A stretch of DNA of 64,000 nucleotides, taken from contig NZ_CP014263.1 in NCBI RefSeq assembly GCF_001988955.1, positions 2,480,001 through 2,544,000 on the forward strand, written 5' to 3'. Positions 17,627 through 25,875 of this stretch are shown here, one piece after another; position 1 is the first letter of the stretch; every line of letters begins with the position of its first letter. The notes beneath the pieces are model-generated. The model worked only from the letters and a program-made list of their open reading frames with translations, was not told the DNA's origin and did no database searches. Source of the stretch: Spirosoma montaniterrae (GTDB lineage Bacteria > Bacteroidota > Bacteroidia > Cytophagales > Spirosomataceae). The position numbers were made by a program, and so were the translations under genes.

Positions 17627-19624
17627 ATGCTCGATTCAATGCCCTCCCCTGCTGCTTCGCCCGTTCTTTACACGCCTTCGCTGACCGAATACGTTCGGCG
17701 GAAAACTATTACCGTTCCCATTGGCGACGTGCCGATGGGGTCCGACTACCCGATTCGGGTTCAGTCGATGACCACCGTCGATACGATGGATACGCTCGGT
17801 TCGGTCGAGCAGTCGATTCGGATGATCGAAGCGGGTTGCGAATTGGTGCGCATCACGGCTCCGAGCGTGAAGGAAGCGCAGAACTTAGAAAATATTCGGA
17901 ACGAACTGCGGGTGCGGGGCTACACCACACCGCTCGTGGCCGATATTCACTTTACGCCCAACGCTGCCGAACTGGCCGCCCGCATCGTAGAGAAAGTACG
18001 CATCAACCCCGGCAACTACGCCGACCGCAAACGCTTTGAACACATCGACTACACCGATGCCAGTTATGCATCCGAATTAGAGCGGATTCGCGATAAGTTT
18101 TTGCCGTTGGTTCGCATCTGCAAGGAATACGGCACGGCCATGCGGATTGGCACCAATCACGGTTCACTGTCAGACCGGATTTTGAGCCGCTACGGCGATA
18201 CGCCCGTCGGTATGGTGGAATCGGCACTGGAGTTTCTGCGTATCTGCGAAGACGAGAACTATTACAACATCGTGCTGTCGATGAAATCGAGCAACCCGCA
18301 GGTGATGGTGCAGGCGTACCGGCTGCTGGTGCAACGGCTGGACGAGGAGGGGCTGAAACCCTATCCGCTGCACCTCGGCGTGACCGAAGCGGGCGAGGCC
18401 GAAGATGGACGCATCAAGTCGGCATTGGGTATTGGCACGCTGCTCGAAGATGGTATCGGCGATACGGTGCGGGTGTCGCTCACCGAAGAACCGGAGTTTG
18501 AAGCCCCCGTAGCCAAAGCCTTGATTGACCGCTACACGAACCGGTCGGCTCTGAGTCAGCCGATTCCAGCAATTAATTCCTACCCAATCAATCCCTTTCA
18601 GTATACGCGCCGGACAACGCACGAGGTCGCCAATTTTGGCGGGCAAAATGTGCCGCGCGTGATTGCAGACTTTAGTCGGGTTCTGGTTTCGGAACACGAC
18701 GTGCTGCATCCCATCGGGCATTTTTACCTGCCCGTGCCCGATAAGTGGCGCATGAACGACCTCGGTGCCGATTACATCTATACGGGTTCGCAGCCCGCGC
18801 AGTTTATGCTGCCCAACGGCCTGAAAGAAATTCAGGACTACGCCGTTTGGCAAACCAATGCCGACCGAATCAACACTTTCCCACTGCTGACGGTTGATGA
18901 GTATCTGCACACACCGACGGGTCAGTTAAGTAAACGCCTGAATTTTGTACGGGCATCGTTGTCCGACATGTCGGTTCTGTTTATGGAGTCATTGAAGCAT
19001 CGGGACGTAGAAGCCGTACTGGTAATTCGTACCGACAACGCCCATGCCATGCCCGAACTGCGCCGGTTGTTCGTTGAACTCATTAACCGGGGCATCACGA
19101 CGCCCGTTGTGATTCAGCGCAGCTACGCCGATGTTCCTGACACCGACGTACCGCTGTTTGCCGCTACCGACGCGGGCGGGCTGCTCATCGACGGCTTAGG
19201 CGACGGCATTATGCTCTCGGCACCGGCTCAACCGGATTCGGACGAACTGAAAAAACTCAACAGTCTGGCGTTCGGGATTTTACAGGCTGCCCGCACGCGC
19301 ATCACCAAAACTGAATATATTTCGTGCCCGTCGTGTGGCCGCACGCTGTTCGATTTGCAGGAAACTACGGCTATGATTCGGCAACGCACCGATCATTTGA
19401 AGGGCGTGAAAATTGGCATTATGGGCTGCATCGTGAACGGCCCCGGCGAAATGGCCGACGCCGACTATGGCTATGTAGGTATCGGGCGCGATAAGATTGC
19501 GCTGTATCGGGGGCAGCAGGTGATTAAGAAGTCGGTGCCAGCCGAGCGAGCCGTTGATGAGCTAATCGAATTGATTCGCGAAGATAGCCGCTGGATTGAG
19601 CCGGAAAAAGTCGAAACATTTTAG
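17627..19624 (+). CDS. ispG: 4-hydroxy-3-methylbut-2-en-1-yl diphosphate synthase, long form
   Basis: Iron-sulphur enzyme of the MEP isoprenoid pathway (GcpE), converting MEcPP to HMBPP. 665 residues: N-terminal TIM barrel (VPIGDVPMGSDYPIRVQSMTTVDTMD; LVADIHF; INPGNY), a large insertion domain of about 250 residues, and the C-terminal ferredoxin-reductase-like domain with the 4Fe-4S ligands in CPSCGRTLFDL and MGCIVNGPGEMADADYGYVG. The insertion is a known trait of the Bacteroidota, Chlamydia and plant form. A second ATG at 17639 is possible. Confidence 0.95.
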   Translation: MLDSMPSPAASPVLYTPSLTEYVRRKTITVPIGDVPMGSDYPIRVQSMTTVDTMDTLGSVEQSIRMIEAGCELVRITAPSVKEAQNLENIRNELRVRGYTTPLVADIHFTPNAAELAARIVEKVRINPGNYADRKRFEHIDYTDASYASELERIRDKFLPLVRICKEYGTAMRIGTNHGSLSDRILSRYGDTPVGMVESALEFLRICEDENYYNIVLSMKSSNPQVMVQAYRLLVQRLDEEGLKPYPLHLGVTEAGEAEDGRIKSALGIGTLLEDGIGDTVRVSLTEEPEFEAPVAKALIDRYTNRSALSQPIPAINSYPINPFQYTRRTTHEVANFGGQNVPRVIADFSRVLVSEHDVLHPIGHFYLPVPDKWRMNDLGADYIYTGSQPAQFMLPNGLKEIQDYAVWQTNADRINTFPLLTVDEYLHTPTGQLSKRLNFVRASLSDMSVLFMESLKHRDVEAVLVIRTDNAHAMPELRRLFVELINRGITTPVVIQRSYADVPDTDVPLFAATDAGGLLIDGLGDGIMLSAPAQPDSDELKKLNSLAFGILQAARTRITKTEYISCPSCGRTLFDLQETTAMIRQRTDHLKGVKIGIMGCIVNGPGEMADADYGYVGIGRDKIALYRGQQVIKKSVPAERAVDELIELIREDSRWIEPEKVETF

Positions 19625-19732
19625 ATGAACAGGGTTTTTAATTCGCTCAGGCCCGCTTCATCTTATTTTAACAATTGGGATTCTTCGGGCTGGCAATCGT
19701 GTTATTAATGTAGACACCTGTTCTTGTTACTG

Positions 19733-19921
19733 ATGAATCGCATCCTGAATTATCTCAAAATAGGGCCGGTTTTTGCCTACTTTTTTCGCGTCTTTCGCAA
19801 GCCCGACCCCAACCACCCGACAAGCGTAAACCTGCGTATGATGCACGGCATCAACCGGATTTCGATTGTGATGTTTCTCTTTTGTATCTGTGTCATGATT
19901 TTTCGGGCCTGTTTCCGATGA
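19733..19921 (+). CDS. Small membrane protein (DUF6728-like)
   Basis: 62-residue protein with a cytosolic N-terminal part (ILNYLKIGPVFAYFFRVF, then KPDPNHP) and one C-terminal membrane helix (ISIVMFLFCICVMIF). It resembles short conserved Cytophagales proteins of unknown function; the DUF6728 name is from memory and tentative. ATG 19733 is chosen over a TTG at 19724. Its TGA overlaps the next gene's ATG (ATGA), so the two are translationally coupled. Confidence 0.65.
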   Translation: MNRILNYLKIGPVFAYFFRVFRKPDPNHPTSVNLRMMHGINRISIVMFLFCICVMIFRACFR

Positions 19922-20274
19922 ACCCTGAAAGCCTGCGAGACTATTGCCTGACCAAACCCGGCGTCACGGAGTCGTTTCCGTTTGATGAGGTGACGCTCGT
20001 ATTTAAAGTTGGTGGTAAGATATTCGCGCTGCTGGATACCGAGAGCCGCCCCACTACCATTAACCTGAAATGCGACCCGGAGCGTGCCGCACAACTCCGC
20101 GAAGAGTTTGACGCGGTGCAACCCGGTTACCACATGAATAAAACCCACTGGAATACCGTACTGCTGAACGGCAGCGTTCGTACTTCAGACGTACAGGAGT
20201 GGATCGACCACTCGTATGAACTGGTGCGAAGCCGACTCCCCAAAGCCGTTCGGGAGAGCTTAGAAAATGAGTGA
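19918..20274 (+). CDS. MmcQ/YjbR family DNA-binding-like protein
   Basis: 118 residues matching the MmcQ/YjbR (double-wing CyaY-like) family: LRDYCLTKPGVTESFPFDEVTLVFKVGGKIFAL, then INLKCDPERAAQLREEFDAVQPGYHMNKTHWNTV and a C-terminal helix DHSYELVRSRLPK. The family folds like CyaY and is presumed DNA-binding; the role is unknown. ATG at 19918 overlaps the upstream stop by the ATGA arrangement and matches the family N-terminus. Confidence 0.85.
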   Translation: MNPESLRDYCLTKPGVTESFPFDEVTLVFKVGGKIFALLDTESRPTTINLKCDPERAAQLREEFDAVQPGYHMNKTHWNTVLLNGSVRTSDVQEWIDHSYELVRSRLPKAVRESLENE

Positions 20275-20382
20275 TGTGTAAAAGCAAGTAAAGGTTTGCG
20301 TAGACGAAGCCTGTCGCTCATTTTACAGTTTACGCTATTCATTTATGAGATATATTAGAGGCTTGTAAAGCCAGACTGTGTT

Positions 20383-20937
20383 ATGGAAGTTGCGCTGTTG
20401 AGTCTGTTATTCATTCTGTATTTGACCATCCGCTACTACGTCGTTGATCACGATACCCCGACCGATAAAGATCAGAAACGGTTCCAGAAAGGTATCGAAA
20501 TGGTCAACAAACGGCAGTTTGATGAAGCGCATCGTTATTTTGACGAAGCCATCCGGCAGCACCCCAAATCGGCGGTGGCTTATGCGTACCGGGGCAAGTG
20601 CCAATTGGTGCAGGAGAATTATTATTCAGCCATTTATGATCTGACGCAGGCCATTAGCCGCGATAATACGCTGGCCGATTGTTACCTCGACCGGGGCATT
20701 GCCTACTACAAAACCGAAGAATATACCAACGCCTTCCGCGAGTTCGATAAAGCCGTTTGGCACTTCCGCGACGAACAGCCCGACGCCTACCGATGGCGTG
20801 CCCTCGCCCGCATTCAGGTTCGGCAACTGCCACAGGCCGAAAGCGACCTCCGCCGGGCCGTTGCCCTCGGCGACGAAAATTCGTTTCACATCCTGATGCA
20901 GCCGCCGTTTACGAGACCGGTGTATAATAAGTTGTAA
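20383..20937 (+). CDS. Membrane-anchored TPR protein
   Basis: 184 residues: one N-terminal membrane helix (ALLSLLFILYLTIRYYVV), then about four tetratricopeptide repeats (QFDEAHRYFDEAIRQHPKSAVAYAYRGK; NYYSAIYDLTQAISRDNTLADCYLDRG; EYTNAFREFDKAV). A protein-protein interaction scaffold facing one side of the inner membrane; partner unknown. The last two codons and stop lie in the GTTGTAAAG-family repeat word AGTTGTAAAG. Confidence 0.8.
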   Translation: MEVALLSLLFILYLTIRYYVVDHDTPTDKDQKRFQKGIEMVNKRQFDEAHRYFDEAIRQHPKSAVAYAYRGKCQLVQENYYSAIYDLTQAISRDNTLADCYLDRGIAYYKTEEYTNAFREFDKAVWHFRDEQPDAYRWRALARIQVRQLPQAESDLRRAVALGDENSFHILMQPPFTRPVYNKL

Positions 20938-21024
20938 AGTTGAAGGGTTGTAGGGTTGTAAAGTTGGCTGCCGCACCCACATTGAGGGCGGAGCAACTTT
21001 ACAACCCTATAACCCTTCAACTTT
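20936..21024. repeat. GTTGTAAAG-family inverted repeat between convergent genes
   Basis: Arms 20936-20966 and 20994-21024 are 31 bp and complementary with one mismatch; they are built from the words AGGGTTGTA and GTTGTAAAGTTG. The element overlaps the stop codon of the TPR gene and ends 12 bp before the stop of the convergent FAD oxidoreductase, so it could terminate both. No second copy of this family was found in the window. Confidence 0.9.
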
Positions 21025-21035
21025 ATAACTCTATG

Positions 21036-22694
21036 TCAATTCTCAAGCCGTTGGCCGTCTTTTAACAAGGCGGCTTTCAGCGTTTCATAAGGCAGCTTCT
21101 GCGGGCTTACATTGGTTTGAATTGCCAGCACAGCCGCCGTAGCCGCCGATTGGCCCAGAATCATAAAGACCGGCTCCATCCGAATCGAGCCGTAGGCAAT
21201 GTGGCTGGCCGATACGCATACCGGCACGAGCAGGTTGCGGCACTCGGCTTCTTTGGGCAGAATAGACCCGTAGGCAATGGAATACGGCCTGTCGGGATGC
21301 ACGCCGATATCACCCTCGTTTTGCACGTAACCGTCGTATTTTACGTACCGCTGGGCGTTGTGCGAATCGAGCGCGTATGACCCCATACCAACAGAGTTAG
21401 GAACGTTGGTTTTACCCAGCGCATCAGCTTCCTTCATCACAAACGAACCAATCATACGCCGGGCTTCGCGAACGTAGATTTGGTGAGGCCAGCCGCCATT
21501 GTCTTTGAACTCATCTTTGGGCAGACCCCACTGCTGCATCTTCTCGTGTACGTCGGCAGGAACGCGCGGGTCGTTCTGGAGAAAATACATCAGCCCCTTC
21601 TGATACAGTTCGTGATCGCGGATAATCTCGCGACGGCGTTCGTAGCTGGCTTCGGGATAGTCGTAGTTTTTACCGATGTAATCGGTATTGAACGGGCCGT
21701 GGTTGTTGGTGTCGGTTTTCCGGTTTGGAATCAGGTCGTATTTGTTGAACGTGTCTTTATAGCCATTGGCATAGACCCGCGCAAAGAGTTCGTAGCGGGC
21801 CGGGTCGTAGCCTTCAGGTTTAGGAAACGGAACGCGGTTGTCGGGGTGATTGCTCAGGCACATGCGGAAACAGTACGCCTGAATCCGCTTATCGCCCGAT
21901 CCTTTTACCCCCGGCGACTGATTCGACACTTCGGGCAGCAGACCACTGCTGGGATTGCCGGGTATTTTGAACGGGCTAACGTTGGTTTTAAAGTGATGCC
22001 CGTGGTGAAACACCTCCGTCTGTACGCCATTGAACTGCTCACCATACACGCTATTGGCTTCGCGCCCAACGTGGTAGCTCACCCCCGCCAGAGCCATTAA
22101 ATCGCCTTCGTAGGTAGCGTCGATGAACATCTTTCCCCGGTATTCGTTGCCACGCAGCGTTCTGAACGCCTGAATGGCGTTGCCCTGCTTACGAATACCT
22201 TTTTTGGTTCGGTCGAGCCACTCATCGCGGTAAACGGTGAGTTGATTTTCCCGAACGAAGTCTTCAAAAACGGCTTCGGCAGCGTGGGGTTCAAAAATCC
22301 ACATGGTTCGGTTGGCTCCGTCGATGGCGGGCGTTCCCTGCCCTTTGTTGCCAAACTGTTCGCGTTTTTCCCATTGCCAGTTTTCGGGCTTCTGGTAGTG
22401 GTCGTACAGCCGCCCGTAAAACGCCCGCGACAACCCGCCGATCACCTCTTTGTTACCCGTATCGGTAAAGCCCAGCCCACCCGACGACAGCCCGCCGAGA
22501 TGTTTATCGGGCGACACGACGATAACCGATTTGCCCATCTTTTTGACCTGCACAGCCGCTATCACTGCCGCCGACGTACCGCCGTAAATAATCACGTCGG
22601 CAGAGCGAATAGTAGGTTTCTGTCCATAGACTAAGGGTATAAATGCCGCCGAACACAGTAAAAGGATCGATGAGCAGCGATGAATTAGCTTCAT
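21036..22694 (-). CDS. Secreted FAD-dependent oxidoreductase
   Basis: 552 residues with a signal peptide (to about residue 24, VYGQ) and an N-terminal dinucleotide-binding motif ADVIIYGGTSAAVIAAVQVKKMGKSVIVVSP followed by HLGGLSSGGLGFTD, the hallmark of the FAD_oxidored (PF12831) family common in polysaccharide- or plant-degrading Bacteroidota. C-terminal VCVSASHIAYGSIRMEP and ILGQSAATAA also match. The substrate is unknown. Preceded upstream by a terminator-like hairpin (22784-22823), so it is probably separately transcribed. Confidence 0.82.
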   Translation of the reverse strand: MKLIHRCSSILLLCSAAFIPLVYGQKPTIRSADVIIYGGTSAAVIAAVQVKKMGKSVIVVSPDKHLGGLSSGGLGFTDTGNKEVIGGLSRAFYGRLYDHYQKPENWQWEKREQFGNKGQGTPAIDGANRTMWIFEPHAAEAVFEDFVRENQLTVYRDEWLDRTKKGIRKQGNAIQAFRTLRGNEYRGKMFIDATYEGDLMALAGVSYHVGREANSVYGEQFNGVQTEVFHHGHHFKTNVSPFKIPGNPSSGLLPEVSNQSPGVKGSGDKRIQAYCFRMCLSNHPDNRVPFPKPEGYDPARYELFARVYANGYKDTFNKYDLIPNRKTDTNNHGPFNTDYIGKNYDYPEASYERRREIIRDHELYQKGLMYFLQNDPRVPADVHEKMQQWGLPKDEFKDNGGWPHQIYVREARRMIGSFVMKEADALGKTNVPNSVGMGSYALDSHNAQRYVKYDGYVQNEGDIGVHPDRPYSIAYGSILPKEAECRNLLVPVCVSASHIAYGSIRMEPVFMILGQSAATAAVLAIQTNVSPQKLPYETLKAALLKDGQRLEN

Positions 22695-22783
22695 AAGGGT
22701 GTATTGATTGATTCGAGAAAGAACTTTTGCCCATGCAAGTCAATTAATCGGGAAAAATAATGGTCGTGAACTATACAGAATGT

Positions 22784-22823
22784 AAAACGCCCGCCCTGTA
22801 GTTGTTTAGAGAGCGGACGTTTT
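22784..22823 (-). terminator. Terminator hairpin after the thioredoxin-domain gene
   Basis: Arms 22784-22794 and 22813-22823 (11 bp) with an 18-nt loop. On the minus strand the stem reads AAAACGTCCGC/GCGGGCGTTTT: all positions pair if one G-U is allowed, whereas the plus-strand RNA would have a C-A mismatch there. This favours function as the terminator of the minus-strand gene ending at 22844. Confidence 0.7.
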
Positions 22824-22843
22824 GCTTAAATACGAGTAAAAAT

Positions 22844-23986
22844 TTATCGGCGGGCCTGCGCCATGTCTTTTGCTTTTTGGGCGGCCTTCTGGGCGTCGTC
22901 GGGCTTGCCGCTACGCTTGTAGGCGGTGGCCAATTCGGTATATAAATCGGCCTGCTCTTTCGGGCTGGGTTTAAGCGCGAGGGCTTTATTTAACCATTTT
23001 ATCACTGTCGGCGCGTCGGACGCGTCGGGGCTGGCGCGATTGAAAAGCCGCGAAATATACAGGTATTCCGGCACGGTTAACTGATTGCTGTTCACCTGGT
23101 TATCCATGCGCTCGGTGGCTTTGGCCGTTTGGCGGGCGCGGAAATAGGCACTCACTTCGGGCAGCAACGTGCGGTTGGCCGCTACGCGCTGGTCGATGCC
23201 GATTTTGACCAGCCCCTGCCGAATCTCCAGAATATCGGCTGCGGGCAACTGCGCCCCACGACTGCTGTACAACGACGACATCAGGACATTTTCGGCAACC
23301 TGCTTCGTAGGTTCGGCACCGTAGGCTTTACGGTACTGATCGAGGTGGCCGAGCATGTACTGAAACATGGGATTTTTGTAGTCGAGTACTAATTTTTGCA
23401 GAGCGAGCCAGTTGGTTTGGTTCGCGTAGGTGTTGGGTTGCTGCTGCCGGGCGTAGTCGTTCATGGCGGCAATGTTGGCGGCTGTGTCTTTTGTGACCCG
23501 GCCAAACATGGCGTAATCAATCAGAAAGCCCGATGAGCGTTCGCCCTGCTGATACCGCGATTTCATGGTTTGGCTGCGGGCCTGCGGGTTCAGGGCGTTG
23601 GTGCCGTGCCGAATTACCTCGTCGGTCGAGTTGGTGCTCATGGCGAAATGCACGAGATTCTGCTGCGGGTCGAAATACAGAAACAGCGGCAGTGATGGCA
23701 CAAACAACCGGTTCTTCTCTAAAAACTGCCGCGTGGCGGGTTGCCCAATATCGGCTTTTGTACTGATAAACTTGTCGTTGTAGAATTTGCCGACCCGCGC
23801 GTCGGCCAATGTGGGAATGAAGCTCTCACAGACATGGCAGGTTGGCGAAAAAATTTCTACAAACACGGGCTTACCGGCCCGGCGAGCCTCCTGAAACGTT
23901 TTTTCGAGCGACGTTTGCCGGAATTGAATGCCTTTCTGCGCCAGTGAGGCATGGGCAATCAGCAAAAGAAACAGTAGTTTTTTCAT
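22844..23986 (-). CDS. Secreted thioredoxin-family protein with TPR-like C-terminus
   Basis: 380 residues: signal peptide (MKKLLFLLLIAHASLA), thioredoxin domain with FVEIFSPTCHVCESF (redox CHVC near residues 50-53) and the cis-proline region LFVPSLPLFLYF, then a long helical region ending in a TPR-like segment (EQADLYTELATAYKRSGKPDDAQKAAQKAKDM). Likely a periplasmic disulphide reductase or a protein-folding aid; partner unknown. Located between two terminator hairpins. Confidence 0.78.
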   Translation of the reverse strand: MKKLLFLLLIAHASLAQKGIQFRQTSLEKTFQEARRAGKPVFVEIFSPTCHVCESFIPTLADARVGKFYNDKFISTKADIGQPATRQFLEKNRLFVPSLPLFLYFDPQQNLVHFAMSTNSTDEVIRHGTNALNPQARSQTMKSRYQQGERSSGFLIDYAMFGRVTKDTAANIAAMNDYARQQQPNTYANQTNWLALQKLVLDYKNPMFQYMLGHLDQYRKAYGAEPTKQVAENVLMSSLYSSRGAQLPAADILEIRQGLVKIGIDQRVAANRTLLPEVSAYFRARQTAKATERMDNQVNSNQLTVPEYLYISRLFNRASPDASDAPTVIKWLNKALALKPSPKEQADLYTELATAYKRSGKPDDAQKAAQKAKDMAQARR

Positions 23987-24062
23987 TCAGGATATGAAAT
24001 ATGTTCTGGCCTGATCAGACCTACAGCAAAATAACGGCCAAAATGCATGAATTTATTGCAAA

Positions 24063-24091
24063 GTAAAGCCGACCGGAGTGGTCGGCTTTAC
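24063..24091 (-). terminator. Terminator hairpin after gldC
   Basis: Perfect 12-bp stem GTAAAGCCGACC (24063-24074) and GGTCGGCTTTAC (24080-24091) with a 5-nt loop, 5 bp past the gldC stop. On the minus strand the stem is followed by TTTGC, so it can terminate gldC. Confidence 0.82.
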
Positions 24092-24095
24092 ATAC

Positions 24096-24446
24096 TTACT
24101 GCTGTTTGTTCTGCTCTTTGATCTCTTCTTCCAGACGCTTGCTTAGAATGCGGCAGGTATTCTCAATGTCGGTTGCCATTTTTTTATCGCCCGTCGCATT
24201 TACAGCCGTGTCGGCTAAGCCACTCATCATTTCGATAATGAAGCGTTTCATATCGACCACTTCCATCTCTTTGGTCCAAAGGTCGATTTTGAGCGTGCTG
24301 TTGTGGTAGTGATCCCAGAGGGCAATAGCAATAGCGCGGGTATCGCTCAAGCCTTCGTTGGGGTTATCAGTAGCATCCCAGTAGATTTTTTCAGGAACGT
24401 TTTCGTGATCTAACTCGACGGAGAAATTGATATCGGACTTCTTCAT
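24096..24446 (-). CDS. gldC: Gliding motility protein GldC
   Basis: 116-residue protein starting MKKSDINFSVELDHENVPEKIYWDATDNP, the well-conserved GldC signature, with IAIALWDHYHNSTLKIDLWTKEMEVVDMKRF and a charged C-terminal helix. GldC is a Bacteroidota-specific accessory of gliding motility/type IX secretion in Flavobacterium, cytosolic or membrane-associated. A TACCTTTG promoter box at 24451-24458 lies only four bases before the ATG, suggesting a leaderless mRNA. Confidence 0.92.
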   Translation of the reverse strand: MKKSDINFSVELDHENVPEKIYWDATDNPNEGLSDTRAIAIALWDHYHNSTLKIDLWTKEMEVVDMKRFIIEMMSGLADTAVNATGDKKMATDIENTCRILSKRLEEEIKEQNKQQ

Positions 24447-24450
24447 CCCA

Positions 24451-24458
24451 CAAAGGTA
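24451..24458 (-). promoter_or_regulatory. gldC promoter -7 element
   Basis: Minus-strand TACCTTTG, an exact TAnnTTTG match, four bases upstream of the ATG. Transcription would start at or next to the A of the start codon. Confidence 0.5.
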
Positions 24459-24478
24459 AAAGTTGTGAGACAGAGATA

Positions 24479-25693
24479 CTAATGCCCCTCTTCGTCAACC
24501 TGCGCGCCAAATACGGTGATTTTGGCTGGGCGACCGGTTGTTTTGATCGACTCCTGCGTGGTTAGCGTACCACGTTTGATAGCCCGAATTTCGCGCTGAT
24601 CGGGCTGGGTGATGTATATGAAGCGTTTCGAGATTGCTATGTCGGGCTTCACTTTGGCGGCTGGGTCGAGGGCGGGCATCACCTTTGCCGACGTGCGCTC
24701 AGCGTTGGTTTTGCCATCGAAAACCCGCAATGTACCATCGGTCATGAGTGCGAAAACGTCTTTCCCTTCATTATCGACACGGAACAAAACAACCTGATCG
24801 CTGGCGAGCAACGGACTAATCTGGTTCTGAACCGGGTCGATGCGATATACGCCACCTTTGGCACTCGATCCGTAGAACGAATCCGAGATTTTGTCGTGGT
24901 AAATAGTGCCCAACCAGTTGGCTCCAACGCTGGCCGGATAGTCGATATTACGCTGCGAACCGTCTTTACCGACAACCAGAATACCGCCCGAATGCCCGAA
25001 CAGGACAATATTGCCGTTGCCTGCCTCGCCGTGAATGCCGCGTGTTGCAATCGTAGACGCTTTTAATTCCCTGCCATCCATATCGATAATCCGCACCCGC
25101 TCCGGGAGTGTTCCGCTTACCGAGCCGTCTTTTTGCGTTACGGCAAAAGTGTTGTTGTTAAAAGCCGCAATAGCTCCGTGGTGGGGCGTGGCTACTTTGA
25201 CCATCTTCGCCTTCGCGGCCGTCCCGATTTCGTAATCATTTGTTAATGAAATCGTTCCGTCACCGTCGTTGAATACAAGGGCATGATAGCCCTGCTGTTC
25301 CCAAAAATACGTATGTGCCGGTCTTGGGCCGGTAGCTTCCATTGGTGCCCATTTCGGATTACCAACCTTATGGGCGTGGTCGTCGTGGCTTTCAATACCA
25401 CTATCGAAAAACTGCACCAGATTGTTCGCATAATTGACCAATGCCACAAACCGCCCACTTTTGGTGGCATACAGGCTGGAACCGGGGAAACGTCCCTCAA
25501 ACGCTTGTACCGTACCCTCGTGCGGGTCAACAAGCGAAACCGACGCTCCGTCGGCATCCGACACCAGCAGGCGGGTGTAGGTAGCTTCTTTTTCGTTGGG
25601 CGCAATATCCTGCTCGTCGTTCCGGTTACAGGCTCCGGTCAGCAACAACAAACCGACAAGCGCAAATGGCTTAAGTTGAGTAATGTTTATCAT
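24479..25693 (-). CDS. Beta-propeller lipoprotein, AztD-like metallochaperone candidate
   Basis: 404 residues starting MINITQLKPFALVGLLLLTGACNRND: a lipoprotein signal with lipobox cysteine at about 22. The rest is a repeated beta-strand pattern typical of a propeller, with a histidine-rich loop (ESHDDHAHKVG), PAHTYFWEQQGYHALVFNDGDGTISL and GIHGEAGNGNIVLFGHSGGILVV. These features recall the zinc metallochaperone AztD. The double palindromic operator just upstream supports metal control. The AztD name is tentative; an unrelated propeller lipoprotein is possible. Confidence 0.55.
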   Translation of the reverse strand: MINITQLKPFALVGLLLLTGACNRNDEQDIAPNEKEATYTRLLVSDADGASVSLVDPHEGTVQAFEGRFPGSSLYATKSGRFVALVNYANNLVQFFDSGIESHDDHAHKVGNPKWAPMEATGPRPAHTYFWEQQGYHALVFNDGDGTISLTNDYEIGTAAKAKMVKVATPHHGAIAAFNNNTFAVTQKDGSVSGTLPERVRIIDMDGRELKASTIATRGIHGEAGNGNIVLFGHSGGILVVGKDGSQRNIDYPASVGANWLGTIYHDKISDSFYGSSAKGGVYRIDPVQNQISPLLASDQVVLFRVDNEGKDVFALMTDGTLRVFDGKTNAERTSAKVMPALDPAAKVKPDIAISKRFIYITQPDQREIRAIKRGTLTTQESIKTTGRPAKITVFGAQVDEEGH

Positions 25694-25700
25694 AGTAATA

Positions 25701-25767
25701 GGGGTTTTATATTTGCAACAATGTTGCAAATATAAAACCCCTACGCTGAATAATGCAACAATGTTGC
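25701..25767 (-). promoter_or_regulatory. Double Zur/Fur-like operator with embedded promoter
   Basis: 25701-25741 is a 41-bp palindrome, perfect except for its central A (25721), with core TGCAACAATGTTGCA. A second copy of the core lies at 25754-25768; centres are 40 bp apart, about four helical turns. The palindrome contains TATATTTG promoter boxes on both strands (25708-25715 plus, 25727-25734 minus); the minus one would start transcription about 27 bp before the lipoprotein ATG at 25693, within the core. A GCAAC-N3-GTTGC core also lies upstream of the MerC gene (55726-55738). Assigning Zur is inference from core shape and target genes. Confidence 0.75.
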
Positions 25768-25778
25768 AAATATGTTTT

Positions 25779-25829
25779 ACCGGCTCCCAAACACTCTCCG
25801 CAAAATATCCGATACGCGGGCGGCTGGGT
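25779..25829. repeat. Left 51-bp direct repeat (DUF4197 3'-end copy) bounding the island
   Basis: Identical over 51 bp to 33076-33126, which is the 3' end of the DUF4197 gene. In this copy the last codons of that gene are followed by TAA instead of TGA. It carries no gene body. Together with the right copy it brackets the 7.2-kb peptide-export island and resembles attL/attR. Confidence 0.92.
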
Positions 25830-25875
25830 TATGCTGTTCAACTACAAACATGTATAGTTTTCCAATCCACTGTTT

